Shown here one piece after another: positions 43,342 through 53,066 of a DNA stretch of 64,000 bases. Location: positions 62,001 to 126,000 of the forward strand of contig NZ_JAHZPC010000004.1 of NCBI RefSeq assembly GCF_019929185.1. Direction: 5' to 3'. The notes beneath the pieces are model-generated. The model saw only the letters and a list, made by a program, of their open reading frames with translations. It was not told the DNA's origin and ran no database searches. The DNA is from Streptococcus parasanguinis (GTDB taxonomy: Bacteria > Bacillota > Bacilli > Lactobacillales > Streptococcaceae). Position numbers and translations under genes: made by a program. How positions within the stretch are numbered: position 1 is the stretch's first letter; each line of letters starts with the position of its first letter.

Positions 43342-43581
43342 GATATAGTTTAGCTTTGCTTGGCGCGATTTCTTTTTAAAGAGAGCCTCGGCAGACATCG
43401 CAGAGGGTTTATCAGGATAGGATTCTTGGTAAAGAAGTTTAACGGGGAGGCGAGCCCGTGTGTATTTGGCGCCTTTTCCAGCATTGTGAGTCTTTAGGCG
43501 TTTTTCGACATCCGTGGTGTAGCCAGTGTAGAGGGAGCCATCCGCACACTCTAGGACATACATGTAAGCCTTAGTTTCCAT
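43318..43581 (-). CDS. GIY-YIG nuclease domain protein (YazA-like)
   Basis: An 87-residue single-domain GIY-YIG protein of the UPF0213/YazA group: [25 protein letters not shown] (about residues 5-29) gives the GIY- and YIG-equivalent motifs and catalytic Arg. It ends in the basic [17 protein letters not shown]. The start at 43581 (METKAYMYV) gives the usual family length; an upstream frame extension has no homology. It overlaps the methyltransferase gene, matching B. subtilis yabB-yazA. Substrate unknown. Confidence 0.88.
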   Translation of the reverse strand: METKAYMYVLECADGSLYTGYTTDVEKRLKTHNAGKGAKYTRARLPVKLLYQESYPDKPSAMSAEALFKKKSRQAKLNYIKKNRRTP

Positions 43582-44317
43582 AGTAGATCTCATGAATCTC
43601 GTCTGTATAGCTGCCATCTTCATTGTGGATAAAGAGGGGAGGCAGAATTTTTAAACCATCCAGTGAGCCATCCTTGATCGCCTCAATCAATAACATATTC
43701 GCCTCTTTGGTCACTTTGGGATAGACAAACTGGATCCGCTTGGGTGCAAGATTGTATCGTTTCATAGTTTCGATGATATCTAAAAAGCGATCTGGACGAT
43801 GGACCATCGCTAAGCGACCATTTGATTTGAGAACCCGCTGAGCCACATGGCAAATCTCATCTAAATTGGTGGTAATCTCATGCCGAGCTAAGAGGTAGTG
43901 TTCACTCTCATTGAGATTGGAATGCTCATCCACCTTGAAATAAGGAGGATTGCAGAGGATGATATCCACCTTACTCCCCTTGATATGTTGAGGCAAATGC
44001 TTGAGGTCATCAGTGATCATAGACATTTGCTGGTTCAAGCCATTGAGGGCAATGGAGCGGGTAGCCATATCCGCCAAACGTTCCTGAATCTCAACACCAA
44101 TGATCTGGGCCTCTGTCCGAGTGCTTGCAAAGAGTCCCACAGCCCCATTTCCAGCGCAGAGATCTACGATCAAGCCCCGCTTGGGCAATTTTGGAAAGCG
44201 TGAGAGGAGGACGCTATCCACGGAGTAACTAAAGACTTCCCGATTTTGTATGATTTTCACATCACTTGAAAAGAGTTGATTGACGCGCTCACCGTCTTTT
44301 AATTCGATATCTGTCAT
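43571..44317 (-). CDS. tRNA1(Val) N6-adenine methyltransferase-like protein (TrmN6/YabB)
   Basis: A 248-residue SAM-dependent methyltransferase: [15 protein letters not shown] (about residues 46-60) is motif I, and the N6-adenine signature NPPYF (about 123-127) is followed by [12 protein letters not shown]. This matches the YabB/TrmN6 family that modifies adenine 37 of tRNA-Val in E. coli; target in streptococci is inferred. The GIY-YIG gene overlaps its end by 11 bases. Confidence 0.92.
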   Translation of the reverse strand: MTDIELKDGERVNQLFSSDVKIIQNREVFSYSVDSVLLSRFPKLPKRGLIVDLCAGNGAVGLFASTRTEAQIIGVEIQERLADMATRSIALNGLNQQMSMITDDLKHLPQHIKGSKVDIILCNPPYFKVDEHSNLNESEHYLLARHEITTNLDEICHVAQRVLKSNGRLAMVHRPDRFLDIIETMKRYNLAPKRIQFVYPKVTKEANMLLIEAIKDGSLDGLKILPPLFIHNEDGSYTDEIHEIYYGN

Positions 44318-44455
44318 GGCTCTATTATAGCATGAAAAGAAGCTTGGGAAAAGATGATAATTTTCAATATATTAAAATGATATATTTTTATAAAAACGCT
44401 TTCTTTTCTTGTTTAAATATGTTACTATATATTAAAAAAATGGGAGGTTTTGTAA

Positions 44456-44986
44456 ATGAACAAAACGAAAAAATGGTTTGGCTTGGGGGTAACATTGCTT
44501 TCAGCAAGTATACTAGTAGCCTGTGGAAATTCTAGTAGTAAGTCTGATGATACTTCAAAAGAAGCTAAAACAGAGAAAAAGGCATCTACGGAGAAGAGTA
44601 GTGAAAAGAAATCAACCTATGCTATTGGTGATAAGATTGTTTTTGATAAACAAGCTGAGTACACTATTACAAATGTTGAATGGACTGATGAACGGAATGA
44701 TTTTGATAAAACAAATCCCGATAAAGTATTAAAAGTGACCTATAATGTGAAAAATCTATCAGATAGTGATCTAGCAGTTGGGGTTGACATTGATCTATTT
44801 GTTGGTGGAAATAAAATGGAGACTTATCCTAATACAAATACAATGGGGTCAATTTCACCGGGTCGATCAATGGAAGGTGCTGTACAACATTTTGGTGTAA
44901 AAGGGGATGGCAAATTAGAACTGGAAATAAAACCATTTGCTGCATTTAATGAAAAACCTGCGATTGTTGCTTTTGATGCACCGTAA
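44456..44986 (+). CDS. DUF4352-like lipoprotein
   Basis: The 176-residue lipoprotein has signal peptide residues 1-22 ending in lipobox LVAC with Cys23, then a Ser/Lys linker to about residue 53. An immunoglobulin-like domain follows (about 54-176) with GDKIVFDKQAEYTITNVEW and LKVTYNVKNLSDSDLAVG, the pattern of DUF4352/telokin-like surface lipoproteins. ATG 44456 is preceded by GGGAGG. Function unknown. Confidence 0.87.
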   Translation: MNKTKKWFGLGVTLLSASILVACGNSSSKSDDTSKEAKTEKKASTEKSSEKKSTYAIGDKIVFDKQAEYTITNVEWTDERNDFDKTNPDKVLKVTYNVKNLSDSDLAVGVDIDLFVGGNKMETYPNTNTMGSISPGRSMEGAVQHFGVKGDGKLELEIKPFAAFNEKPAIVAFDAP

Positions 44987-45020
44987 AAAAAGTTGAGAGT
45001 AAAACTCTCAACTTTTTTTA
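44987..45020. terminator. Bidirectional terminator between the lipoprotein and P-type ATPase genes
   Basis: AAAGTTGAGAGT (44989-45000) pairs with ACTCTCAACTTT (45004-45015), with A-rich and T-rich flanks serving both strands. Confidence 0.92.
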
Positions 45021-47357
45021 ATCAAATTCATATTTTTGGAGAATCGTTGTGAGGATAAAGACTCCTGTAAAGACGGCCATCAATGCTAGATAAACCGGGA
45101 AAGTAGTGGCTGTAAGGAGGGAAATTTCGATCAAGTTTTTCAACACGACCGCAGATGCGTAGAATCCTACAACAGAGAAGAAGATGAGGAGGGCCCGCCA
45201 GATATTTAGTGGCAGGCAAGCACGGATAACGGATAGGAAACCGATGGATCCAAGTAAGTAGTAGGATACAGTAGACATATCGGCTGCAGACCAACCATGG
45301 CTTGCTCCCCAAAGGCGAATAAACAAGACACTAAAGACGACCATCAAGGCGCTTGGTAAGGCTAACAGAAGGGAACGTCTTAAGAAGTGTTTTTCAACCG
45401 GTTTGATATTGCGTTCAAAGGTCAACACAAATGGTGGGAATCCTTCGACGAATTGGTCAATTAAGGTGATTTGAATAGGGATGAATGGAAAAATCAGCAA
45501 ATAATTGACGTTGAAGAAAAGGGCACTGGCGATACAGATAATAGCCAAGAGGAAGGAATAGATCGTTTTGATGAAGAAAATCGGAGCGATTCGTCCAATG
45601 TTATTGACCACACGACGGCCTTCAAAAAGAATTTCTGGAACATCATTAAAGTCAGAGTTCAAAAGAACAATATTTGCAATTTGACGGGTTGCAGGATCTC
45701 CTTCAGCCATTACGATGGAGCAGTCTGCTTCACGAAGAGCGAGGATATCATTGACCCCGTCTCCAGTCATAGCTGTCGTTCGACCAGCTGCTTTCAAGGT
45801 TTGGATGAGCAGTTTTTTCTGGTGAGGAGACACGCGCCCAAAGATAGCTGTTTCTTCTGCTTGATCCACTAATTGATCATCAGAAATTTTTGAACAATCG
45901 ACGTAGTTCTCATAGTTTTTGAAGCCCGCTTGTTGAGCAATATAAGAGACTGTTACAGGGTTGTCACCAGAGATGATCTTAAGATCCACGCCTTCAGAGC
46001 GCAAATACTCAAGAGTATCTGAAGCCCCTTCACGAATGGGGTCTGTAATCTCAATAACCGCAATCCCTTCAAGATTTTCAGGCAATTTCAATTCCTGCAT
46101 GCTGATCAGTTCTGAACTGTGGGCCAAGACGAGCACGCGCGATCCACGAGCTTGTGCTTCGACGACAGCAGCGGGATTTTCTTTAAGGAGCATTTCAGGA
46201 GCACCGAGAAAGACGGTTCCAAGGTTGGATAGGTGCATGGCTCCCCATTTCCGATCACTTGAGAAAGGAATAATGTTTTCCGCAGTATAAGCATGCTCCA
46301 ACTCCCCATAAGCCTTGCGAATAGCTTGAGCAGTAGGATTGGTGTCCTCGCTATATTGCATGTAAGCAGAGAGGATGACCTGGATCGTCTGTTCCGAAAA
46401 ATGATCAGATAAGCTATGGAGAGCTTCGACTGTCATCTTCCCTTGAGTGATGGTGCCGGTCTTATCAAGACACAAGGTATCCACACGGGCCAGGGTTTCT
46501 ACTGAGTACATTTCTTGGACAAGAACCTTGCGCATGCCGAGTTTAATAACCGCTGTCAAGAGAGACGTAACCGTCAGTAGGGCAATTCCTTTTGGCAACA
46601 TTCCCAGGAGAGCTGTGGAAGAATTCACGACAGCATCCTTGATTGGCAGCATCTTGATCAACAATGCTTCAAAGAAGAGGGCAAGGCCAAATGGGATGAT
46701 AATTTTACCAGTGAAGCTTGAAATTTTCGCTAAGTTATAAAGAATACGCGAATTGATCGGCTTCAAGGTTTTTGCTTCCATCATCAGTTTGTTGGCATAG
46801 TTGTTTGCTCCAACTCGCTTGACACGGGCATAGACTTGACCACTGGCAATATAACTACCAGAAAGCAGTTCATCACCAACTTCTTTTAAGACCAGATCAC
46901 TCTCACCAGTCAGCATAGCCTCATTGGCTTCTGCAATACCAGACATGACTTCGGCATCACTAGGGATCTGCTCACCCGAAGATAAGAGCATTAAATCACC
47001 TAGAACAAGCTTTTCTGGTGGAATCGCATCTTTTTCCCCGTCACGAATGACAGTCACTAGCTCACGACTCATGAGGTTGAGCTTATCAATCATCCGCTTG
47101 GCGCGCATCTCGGTCATGATCCCTGTAATGGCATTGAAGCAAATGACTGCAAAAAAGATCATATTGCTCCAGGCCTGTACAGCAGCCAAGGCCACAGCAA
47201 TCACAAAGTTTAAGGTATTAAACAAGGTGAAGACGTTGCGCTTGATGATTTGCCAGGTGCTGGTACTGGTATTCGTTGTAAAATCATTGGTTTGTCCGCG
47301 ATCCATTTTCTTGCGAACTTCACTGAGGGATAACCCCTTTAATTCATTCGTTTCCAT
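45018..47357 (-). CDS. P-type cation-transporting ATPase (CtpE/PacL-like)
   Basis: The 779-residue E1-E2 pump has the actuator motif LTGES (about residue 150), the phosphorylation site CLDKTGTITQG (about 300), hinge TGDGVNDILALREADCSIVM (about 530-550), and about ten membrane helices. M4 has MLPKGIALL in place of the PEGL of Ca/Mg pumps, resembling mycobacterial CtpE-type Ca2+ ATPases. Ion specificity is therefore uncertain. I start at ATG 47357 (METNELKG) rather than TTG 47363; no good ribosome site is visible for either. Transcription is divergent from plsC. Confidence 0.9.
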   Translation of the reverse strand: METNELKGLSLSEVRKKMDRGQTNDFTTNTSTSTWQIIKRNVFTLFNTLNFVIAVALAAVQAWSNMIFFAVICFNAITGIMTEMRAKRMIDKLNLMSRELVTVIRDGEKDAIPPEKLVLGDLMLLSSGEQIPSDAEVMSGIAEANEAMLTGESDLVLKEVGDELLSGSYIASGQVYARVKRVGANNYANKLMMEAKTLKPINSRILYNLAKISSFTGKIIIPFGLALFFEALLIKMLPIKDAVVNSSTALLGMLPKGIALLTVTSLLTAVIKLGMRKVLVQEMYSVETLARVDTLCLDKTGTITQGKMTVEALHSLSDHFSEQTIQVILSAYMQYSEDTNPTAQAIRKAYGELEHAYTAENIIPFSSDRKWGAMHLSNLGTVFLGAPEMLLKENPAAVVEAQARGSRVLVLAHSSELISMQELKLPENLEGIAVIEITDPIREGASDTLEYLRSEGVDLKIISGDNPVTVSYIAQQAGFKNYENYVDCSKISDDQLVDQAEETAIFGRVSPHQKKLLIQTLKAAGRTTAMTGDGVNDILALREADCSIVMAEGDPATRQIANIVLLNSDFNDVPEILFEGRRVVNNIGRIAPIFFIKTIYSFLLAIICIASALFFNVNYLLIFPFIPIQITLIDQFVEGFPPFVLTFERNIKPVEKHFLRRSLLLALPSALMVVFSVLFIRLWGASHGWSAADMSTVSYYLLGSIGFLSVIRACLPLNIWRALLIFFSVVGFYASAVVLKNLIEISLLTATTFPVYLALMAVFTGVFILTTILQKYEFD

Positions 47358-47435
47358 AGACAATATGATATCATTTTTTTGCGAAAAAGACTATCTAGAA
47401 TCGGTCCGCTGAGACATTTTTTATCTAAAAAAAGT

Positions 47436-47464
47436 TTGCGGTCAAAATCAGGATACGGTATAAT
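47436..47464 (+). promoter_or_regulatory. plsC promoter
   Basis: TTGCGG (47436-47441), 17-base spacer, TATAAT (47459-47464). Confidence 0.75.
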
Positions 47465-47532
47465 GAGAAAGAAGGTTCAATATGATTAACTATCATGTTG
47501 AGAGACGAATGAAATGGATTTGAGGAACAACT

Positions 47533-48279
47533 ATGTTTTACACCTACTTACGAGGCCTTGTTGCCTTTATTCTTTGGGTTTTAAATGGGAATGCCCATTA
47601 CCATCATAAGGACAATATTCCAGATCGGGAAGAGAACTACATATTGGTATCGCCTCACCGGACCTGGTGGGATCCAGTCTATATGGCCTTTGCGACCAAG
47701 CCAAAGCAGTTTATCTTTATGGCGAAAAAAGAACTCTTCACCAATCGTATTTTTGGCTGGTGGATTCGTATGTGTGGGGCTTTTCCGATCGACCGTGAAA
47801 ATCCGGCAGCAGAAGCCATTAAGTATCCTGTCAATATGCTGAAAAAGAGCAACCGTTCTTTGATTATGTTTCCAAGTGGAAGCCGTCATTCTCAAGATGT
47901 CAAAGGCGGTGTTGCCATCATTGCCAAAATGGCGAAGGTTCGTATCATGCCAGTGACATATACTGGTCCAAGAGACTTGAAAGGGTTGGCAACGGGTGAA
48001 CGCATTGATATGAACTTTGGACATCCAATTGATATTTCGGATATTAAAAAGATGAATGACGAAGGAGTGGCAGAAGTTGCCCGCCGTATCCAAGAGGAGT
48101 TTGATCGCTTGGATGCGGAAGCACAAGCGATCAACACCCCAACAAAACCGTTTATCTTGATTCGTTTGTTAAAAATTCTTTTGCTTCCCCTTGTCTTAGT
48201 CGTGGGCATCTTGACCTTGCTCTTTAGTTACCTGGCCAGCTTTGTATGGGATCCGGACAAACATCGGAAAAACAAGTAA
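47533..48279 (+). CDS. plsC: 1-acyl-sn-glycerol-3-phosphate acyltransferase
   Basis: A 248-residue PlsC-family enzyme adding the second acyl chain in phosphatidic acid synthesis. The HX4D motif is HRTWWD (about residues 37-42), FPIDRE lies near 79, and the FPEGTR motif appears as FPSGSRH (about 116-122). A C-terminal hydrophobic segment (about 213-238) suggests membrane anchoring. It precedes the competence operon, as in pneumococcus. Confidence 0.93.
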   Translation: MFYTYLRGLVAFILWVLNGNAHYHHKDNIPDREENYILVSPHRTWWDPVYMAFATKPKQFIFMAKKELFTNRIFGWWIRMCGAFPIDRENPAAEAIKYPVNMLKKSNRSLIMFPSGSRHSQDVKGGVAIIAKMAKVRIMPVTYTGPRDLKGLATGERIDMNFGHPIDISDIKKMNDEGVAEVARRIQEEFDRLDAEAQAINTPTKPFILIRLLKILLLPLVLVVGILTLLFSYLASFVWDPDKHRKNK

Positions 48280-48311
48280 AAAAACTGAGAGTTTCTCTCA
48301 GTTTTTTTTTA
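48280..48311 (+). terminator. Terminator after plsC
   Basis: AAAAACTGAGAG (48280-48291) pairs with CTCTCAGTTTTT (48295-48306), continuing as a T run. Confidence 0.92.
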
Positions 48312-48315
48312 TTTT

Positions 48316-48323
48316 TACGAATA
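48316..48323 (+). promoter_or_regulatory. SigX (ComX) cin-box of comEA-comEC
   Basis: TACGAATA at 48316-48323, preceded by a T-rich tract, is an exact match to the streptococcal late-competence com-box. It lies 23 bases before the start codon of comEA, immediately after the plsC terminator. Confidence 0.9.
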
Positions 48324-48346
48324 ATAAAAGTGAGAGGAGGTTTCTT

Positions 48347-49015
48347 ATGGAGGATATCATCGAAAAAATCAAAGAATATAAGCTCTTTTTAGCTCTTACT
48401 GCTATTGGACTCTTACTTGGAGGGTATTTTCTTTTTCATCGACCTCAGTCAAGTGCATCCACCATACCGGATCTTTATCAGTCTTCTAGTTCAACTTCGA
48501 GCAAAGAAAAGGTGCAGACCACTAGTTCCAAAGAAGAAAAGACGACGACTTCAGTGTCTGATGCACCCGAGATCATTACGGTCGATGTCAAAGGAGCCGT
48601 CAAACAACCAGGGGTCTATGAGTTGCGCTCCAATAGCAGAGTCCACGATGCCATTTATAAGGCAGGCGGGATGACAGCAGATGCCAATAGACAATCGGTC
48701 AACTTGGCGCAAAAACTCACCGATGAAGCGGTGATCTATGTTGCTAAAGAAGGAGAGGATGTTCCAGTACTTGGAAGTTCAGAAAGTCCTGCAACTTCGT
48801 CAGCGCCAGCAGAAAAAACAGGCAAGGTCCATTTAAATCGAGCGACCGAGTCAGATCTCCAGACAGTATCAGGCATTGGCCAGAAACGTGCCCAGGACAT
48901 TATCGCCTATCGCGAAGCAAATGGTCCTTTTCGATCAGTGGATGATCTGAAGAATGTTTCAGGAATCGGAGAGAAAACACTGGAGAAACTAAGAGATGCT
49001 TTCACGGTGGATTAA
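48347..49015 (+). CDS. comEA: Competence protein ComEA (DNA receptor)
   Basis: ComEA (222 residues) binds incoming double-stranded DNA at the cell surface. One N-terminal helix (about residues 13-32) anchors it, a Ser/Lys linker follows, then an SLBB-like domain (ITVDVKGAVKQPGVYEL, about 80-96) and two helix-hairpin-helix motifs near the end (LQTVSGIGQKRAQDIIAYR and LKNVSGIGEKTLEKL). ATG 48347 is preceded by AGAGGAGG. It overlaps comEC by 20 bases and is driven by a SigX box. Confidence 0.97.
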   Translation: MEDIIEKIKEYKLFLALTAIGLLLGGYFLFHRPQSSASTIPDLYQSSSSTSSKEKVQTTSSKEEKTTTSVSDAPEIITVDVKGAVKQPGVYELRSNSRVHDAIYKAGGMTADANRQSVNLAQKLTDEAVIYVAKEGEDVPVLGSSESPATSSAPAEKTGKVHLNRATESDLQTVSGIGQKRAQDIIAYREANGPFRSVDDLKNVSGIGEKTLEKLRDAFTVD

Positions 49016-51242
49016 AGACCTTCCTTTTTCGCTTGTCCATCTCGCCTTTGTGCTCCTATGGCTGTATTTTAGTATCTATCAACCATCTTGGCTTTCGATC
49101 AGCGGTCTAGTAGTAGTGGGAGTTTTAGCGGTTCATCACTATAAAGGGGAGCGCTCAAGTTTGCTAGGGCTTGCTTTAGCAACCCTTTGTTTTGCGGCCT
49201 TCTTTGTCTTTCAGCGACTACAGGATCATCCAGTACAAGCAGAAAGTCAGCTGCCACCCCACTTACGCCTGATTCCAGATAGCATCAAGATCAATGGGGA
49301 CGCCCTGTCTTTTCGTGCTAAAAATCAGGGTAGGACCTACCAAGTCTTTTATACTTTAAAATCAGAAAAAGAAAAACAACAGTGGCAAAGTCAAACTCAT
49401 TTGTTGGAGTTGACGTATAAAGGTGCTATAGAAGAGCCAGAAGGGCAGCGAAATTTTAGAGGATTTGACTACCGGTCTTATTTGCAAACACAGGGGATTC
49501 ACTATCAAATAAAAATTGAGGCGATCCAATCCGCGCTTCCTATACAGACTTGGAATGTTTTCGATAGCCTATCTCAATGGAGGCGCCAAGCCATTGTTTG
49601 GAGTAAAGAGCACTTTCCGCAGCCAATGAACCAGTATATGACCGGCCTTCTTTTTGGCTATTTAGATACGGATTTTGAAGAGATGGACCAGCTTTACACG
49701 AGTTTAGGAATCATCCATTTATTCGCCTTATCTGGGATGCAGGTCGGCTTTTTCATCAATGGGATCCGGAAAGCTCTCTTACGTCTAGGAATCTTGCAAG
49801 AAACAGTCGATATCTGGATGGTTCCAATCTCTTTGGTCTATGCTGGGTTGACCGGTTTTTCAGTTTCAGTGGTTCGCAGTCTCTTGCAGAAGATCCTCTC
49901 TCAAAAGGGGATCCGAGGGATGGAGAATATGGCGATGACCTTGATGCTCTTAATGCTACTTGTGCCCAAGTTTCTCCTGACAGCCGGAGGAGTTTTGAGT
50001 TGTGCCTACGCCTTTATTTTGACCTTGGTAGATACCAGTTCTTATTCAGGACTTAAAAAGCTACTAGTGGAAAGTTTCTGGATTAGCCTGGGGATTTTGC
50101 CCCTTTTGACCTATTACTTTAGCGTCTTTCAACCCTGGTCACTCCCTTTAACCTTCCTCTTTTCTTTCTTATTTGACCTTGTCCTTCTTCCAGGTTTAAC
50201 GGTGCTATTTATCTTATCGATTCTAAAGCCCCTTACAATTTTTAACAGTTTCTTTCTTCTCATAGAGGAGTGTATTCGTTGGATTTCAAAGCTTACGTCT
50301 TTACCTCTGGTATTTGGTCAGCCGACGGGACCAGCTCTGATTGCTCTATTCCTTCTTTTAGGGATCTTGTATGATCTTCGAAAGAAAAAGAACTTTCGTT
50401 TTCTGTTAATCGGTATGATTCTACTCATCTTTTGTTGGACCAAGCACCCTTTAGAAAATGAGATTACCATGGTGGATATCGGTCAAGGAGATAGTATCTT
50501 TTTACGCGATTGGAAAGGAAGAACCATATTGATTGATGTCGGAGGACGCGTCACTTTTAAAAGTGGAGAAAAGTGGCAAGAGCGCAGTCAGTCTGCCAAT
50601 GCGGATCAAACCCTGATTCCTTATCTCAAGAGTCGAGGTGTTGGAAAACTCGATGCGCTGGTCTTGACTCATACAGACCAGGATCATATGGGCGATATGG
50701 TGGAGGTTGCCAAACAAATCCCGGTTAAAAAAGTGTATGTCAGTCCAGGCAGTCTCACCAATTCTCAATTTCGAGAGAAATTGAAACTGCTTCATAGTCC
50801 GATTAAAGTAGTCCAGAGAGGGGATCAACTTCCTATTTTTGATGATCATCTAGAAGTCTTATCCCCTGATGAAGTGGGGGATGGTAAAAATGATGATTCG
50901 ATTGTCCTTTATGGACAGTTCTTTCAGAAACGATTTTTGTTCACGGGTGATTTGGAAGAAGCTGGAGAGAAAAAACTATTGAAAAACGATCCACAATTAC
51001 AAGTAGATGTCTTGAAAGTAGGCCACCACGGTTCTAAAGGTTCCTCTAGTGATGTGTTTTTAGATCAGTTACATCCTCAGTTGGCCTTGATCTCTGTTGG
51101 AAAGAAAAATCGCTACCAACATCCCCATAAAGAATTGCTCGATCGTCTAGAGGAACGTTCTATTTCTTATCTTCGTACCGATGAAAGGGGAGCAATTCGC
51201 TTGATTGGGTGGGACCATTGGAGGGTAGAAACGGTCCGCTAG
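48996..51242 (+). CDS. comEC: DNA internalisation protein ComEC
   Basis: ComEC (748 residues) forms the channel for single-stranded DNA uptake in transformation. It has an N-terminal pair of helices, an OB-like extracellular region, a Competence domain with multiple helices (about residues 215-480; LFALSGMQVGFFINGIRK), and a C-terminal metallo-beta-lactamase-like domain with VDIGQGDSIFL and LTHTDQDHMGD (about 555-565), proposed to degrade the non-transported strand. The reading frame is intact, so competence in this strain is plausible. Confidence 0.97.
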   Translation: MLSRWIKDLPFSLVHLAFVLLWLYFSIYQPSWLSISGLVVVGVLAVHHYKGERSSLLGLALATLCFAAFFVFQRLQDHPVQAESQLPPHLRLIPDSIKINGDALSFRAKNQGRTYQVFYTLKSEKEKQQWQSQTHLLELTYKGAIEEPEGQRNFRGFDYRSYLQTQGIHYQIKIEAIQSALPIQTWNVFDSLSQWRRQAIVWSKEHFPQPMNQYMTGLLFGYLDTDFEEMDQLYTSLGIIHLFALSGMQVGFFINGIRKALLRLGILQETVDIWMVPISLVYAGLTGFSVSVVRSLLQKILSQKGIRGMENMAMTLMLLMLLVPKFLLTAGGVLSCAYAFILTLVDTSSYSGLKKLLVESFWISLGILPLLTYYFSVFQPWSLPLTFLFSFLFDLVLLPGLTVLFILSILKPLTIFNSFFLLIEECIRWISKLTSLPLVFGQPTGPALIALFLLLGILYDLRKKKNFRFLLIGMILLIFCWTKHPLENEITMVDIGQGDSIFLRDWKGRTILIDVGGRVTFKSGEKWQERSQSANADQTLIPYLKSRGVGKLDALVLTHTDQDHMGDMVEVAKQIPVKKVYVSPGSLTNSQFREKLKLLHSPIKVVQRGDQLPIFDDHLEVLSPDEVGDGKNDDSIVLYGQFFQKRFLFTGDLEEAGEKKLLKNDPQLQVDVLKVGHHGSKGSSSDVFLDQLHPQLALISVGKKNRYQHPHKELLDRLEERSISYLRTDERGAIRLIGWDHWRVETVR

Positions 51243-51317
51243 AGACGAGGAGAGGTTTGCTTTCTATGCTGAAAATTGCTATTATAGAAAGTGAAATCAA
51301 TGTAAAGGTAGAATCGT

Positions 51318-51920
51318 ATGAACGCATTTAAGCAATTTTGGATACAGTATGCAGATTTTTCAAGTAAGACCAGTCGGGCGCATTTTTGGCTAGCTTTTTT
51401 CTGGAATTCCCTGATTTCTTTGCCTCTTTGGGTTTTTTACATCGTGACCTCTTTATCCCATCAAAATGCTCAAGAAACGCTCAATTTTTCAACTGTTCAT
51501 TCTAAGACAGGTTTATGGGCGCTCGCTTTCTTAGCATTCTTTTACTTCCTCATTTTAGTACCCAGTCAAGCCATTTGTGTACGTCGCTTGCGGGATGCGG
51601 GAATCCATTGGTCTTGGATCTTTTTGAACCTTGGTCCGGTTCTGCTCTATTTGTTGACGGGACTAGATATTTTCCTATTTCTCTGGGTGATTACAGTTAT
51701 TTCTCTCTTGATTCTCATGATGCTTCCAGGGAAAAACACCTTCCCACAACCAGTAGAGACTCCTATGGGAGTGGCTTCTGAACCACAGGTCACAGCGCCA
51801 GGTGGGAGCTTTGGCGGCAACTCGTTTGAGCAAATCCCTAATTTTGTAGCAGCACCTGATTTATCTGATGAAAAACCACCATTGGAACAAAGAATGGCTG
51901 CTGAACACGAAATCCACTAG
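51318..51920 (+). CDS. DUF805 family membrane protein
   Basis: A 200-residue protein with four hydrophobic segments in residues 25-140. It contains the DUF805 features FWIQYADFSSKTSRAHFW at the N-terminus and CVRRLRDAGIHWSWIFL near residue 90. The tail (about 145-200) is Pro/Gly-rich and soluble. Function unknown. AAAGGTAG precedes ATG. holA follows after 23 bases. Confidence 0.88.
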   Translation: MNAFKQFWIQYADFSSKTSRAHFWLAFFWNSLISLPLWVFYIVTSLSHQNAQETLNFSTVHSKTGLWALAFLAFFYFLILVPSQAICVRRLRDAGIHWSWIFLNLGPVLLYLLTGLDIFLFLWVITVISLLILMMLPGKNTFPQPVETPMGVASEPQVTAPGGSFGGNSFEQIPNFVAAPDLSDEKPPLEQRMAAEHEIH

Positions 51921-51943
51921 ACTGATAGAGATAAGAGAGTTTC

Positions 51944-52978
51944 ATGCAAGCAATTACCGACACTAGACATCTGACGGTTCAAACTCTGCCTCCTATTCTT
52001 GTCTTGACGGGTGAGGATGTAGGTCAATTTGAATGGTTAAAAAAAGACATTTTTAAAAAAATAGGCTATGATCCCTCAGATTTGAATTATTCTTATTTTG
52101 ATATGAAGGAAGCCTCCTATGCTGAGGTCGAGCTGGATTTGGTCAGTCTTCCTTTTTTTGCAGATGAAAAAATCGTGATTTTGGACCACTTATTGGATCT
52201 AACCACTGCCAAAAAACGCAATTTAACAGATGAAGATCTGAAGCAATTTGAAAACTATCTGGAAAATCCTTCTGAATCGACCCGTTTGGTGATATTTGCA
52301 GAAGGAAAATTAGATAGTAAGCGTCGCTTGGTCAAACTTCTAAAACGGGATGCCCAGATCATTGAAGCAACAACACCTAAAGAGCAAGATTTAAAGCGTT
52401 ATTTTTCTAGTCAGGCCCAAGAATTGGGCTTACACTTTGTGGGCGATTCCTTGGACCAGCTACTCTTAAAATCTGGCTATGATTTTGGAGAGTTACAGAA
52501 GAATCTCGCTCTATTGCAGGCTTATAAAGAAGATGGTCAGATTACCCTCCAAGATATCGAGGAGGTTGTTCCAAAGTCCTTGCAAGATAATATTTTTGAT
52601 CTGACACAGATGATTCTCAAACGCCAAATCGATCAAGCCCGGAATTTGGTTAAGGATCTCCGCTTACAAGGAGAAGATGAAATAAAATTAATCGCTATTT
52701 TGTTGGGTCAATTCCGAATGTTTTCTCAAGTTAAAATTTTCTCAGAAGAAGGCCAAACTGAAAGCCAAATTGTAGCGAACTTGTCGGACTTGTCAGGACG
52801 CAAGGTCAATCCATATCAGGTGAAGTTTGCCTTGCGGGATAGCCGCAAGCTTTCCCTGTCCTTTTTGAAGCAGGCCATGATGACCTTCATCGAGACGGAT
52901 TATGCAATTAAAAGTGGAACGTATGATAAAGACTACTTATTTGATGTGGCACTTTTAAAAGTGGCAAATAGCGTCTAA
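51944..52978 (+). CDS. holA: DNA polymerase III subunit delta
   Basis: HolA (344 residues) opens the sliding clamp within the clamp loader. The N-terminal part PPILVLTGEDVGQFEWLK and the VIFAEGKLDSKRRLVKLLKR region, followed by LKRYFSSQAQELG and the C-terminal collar FALRDSRKLSLSFLKQ, match Firmicute HolA. Like other delta subunits it lacks a working Walker A. sodA follows, the order known from pneumococcus. Confidence 0.93.
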   Translation: MQAITDTRHLTVQTLPPILVLTGEDVGQFEWLKKDIFKKIGYDPSDLNYSYFDMKEASYAEVELDLVSLPFFADEKIVILDHLLDLTTAKKRNLTDEDLKQFENYLENPSESTRLVIFAEGKLDSKRRLVKLLKRDAQIIEATTPKEQDLKRYFSSQAQELGLHFVGDSLDQLLLKSGYDFGELQKNLALLQAYKEDGQITLQDIEEVVPKSLQDNIFDLTQMILKRQIDQARNLVKDLRLQGEDEIKLIAILLGQFRMFSQVKIFSEEGQTESQIVANLSDLSGRKVNPYQVKFALRDSRKLSLSFLKQAMMTFIETDYAIKSGTYDKDYLFDVALLKVANSV

Positions 52979-53005
52979 ACATGAAAGAAATTGCAAGCAG
53001 ATTAG

Positions 53006-53034
53006 TTGAATAATTTAGCTGTTTACGTTATTAT
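53006..53034 (+). promoter_or_regulatory. sodA promoter
   Basis: TTGAAT (53006-53011), 17-base spacer, TATTAT (53029-53034). Confidence 0.6.
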
Positions 53035-53066
53035 CAAATCAGTAATAAAGAAAAGAGGACCATAAA

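Noticed and set aside
47581-48126. Minus-strand open frame of 181 codons opposite plsC
   Set aside because: plsC is well supported by HX4D and FPSGSR motifs; the opposite frame has no start signal.
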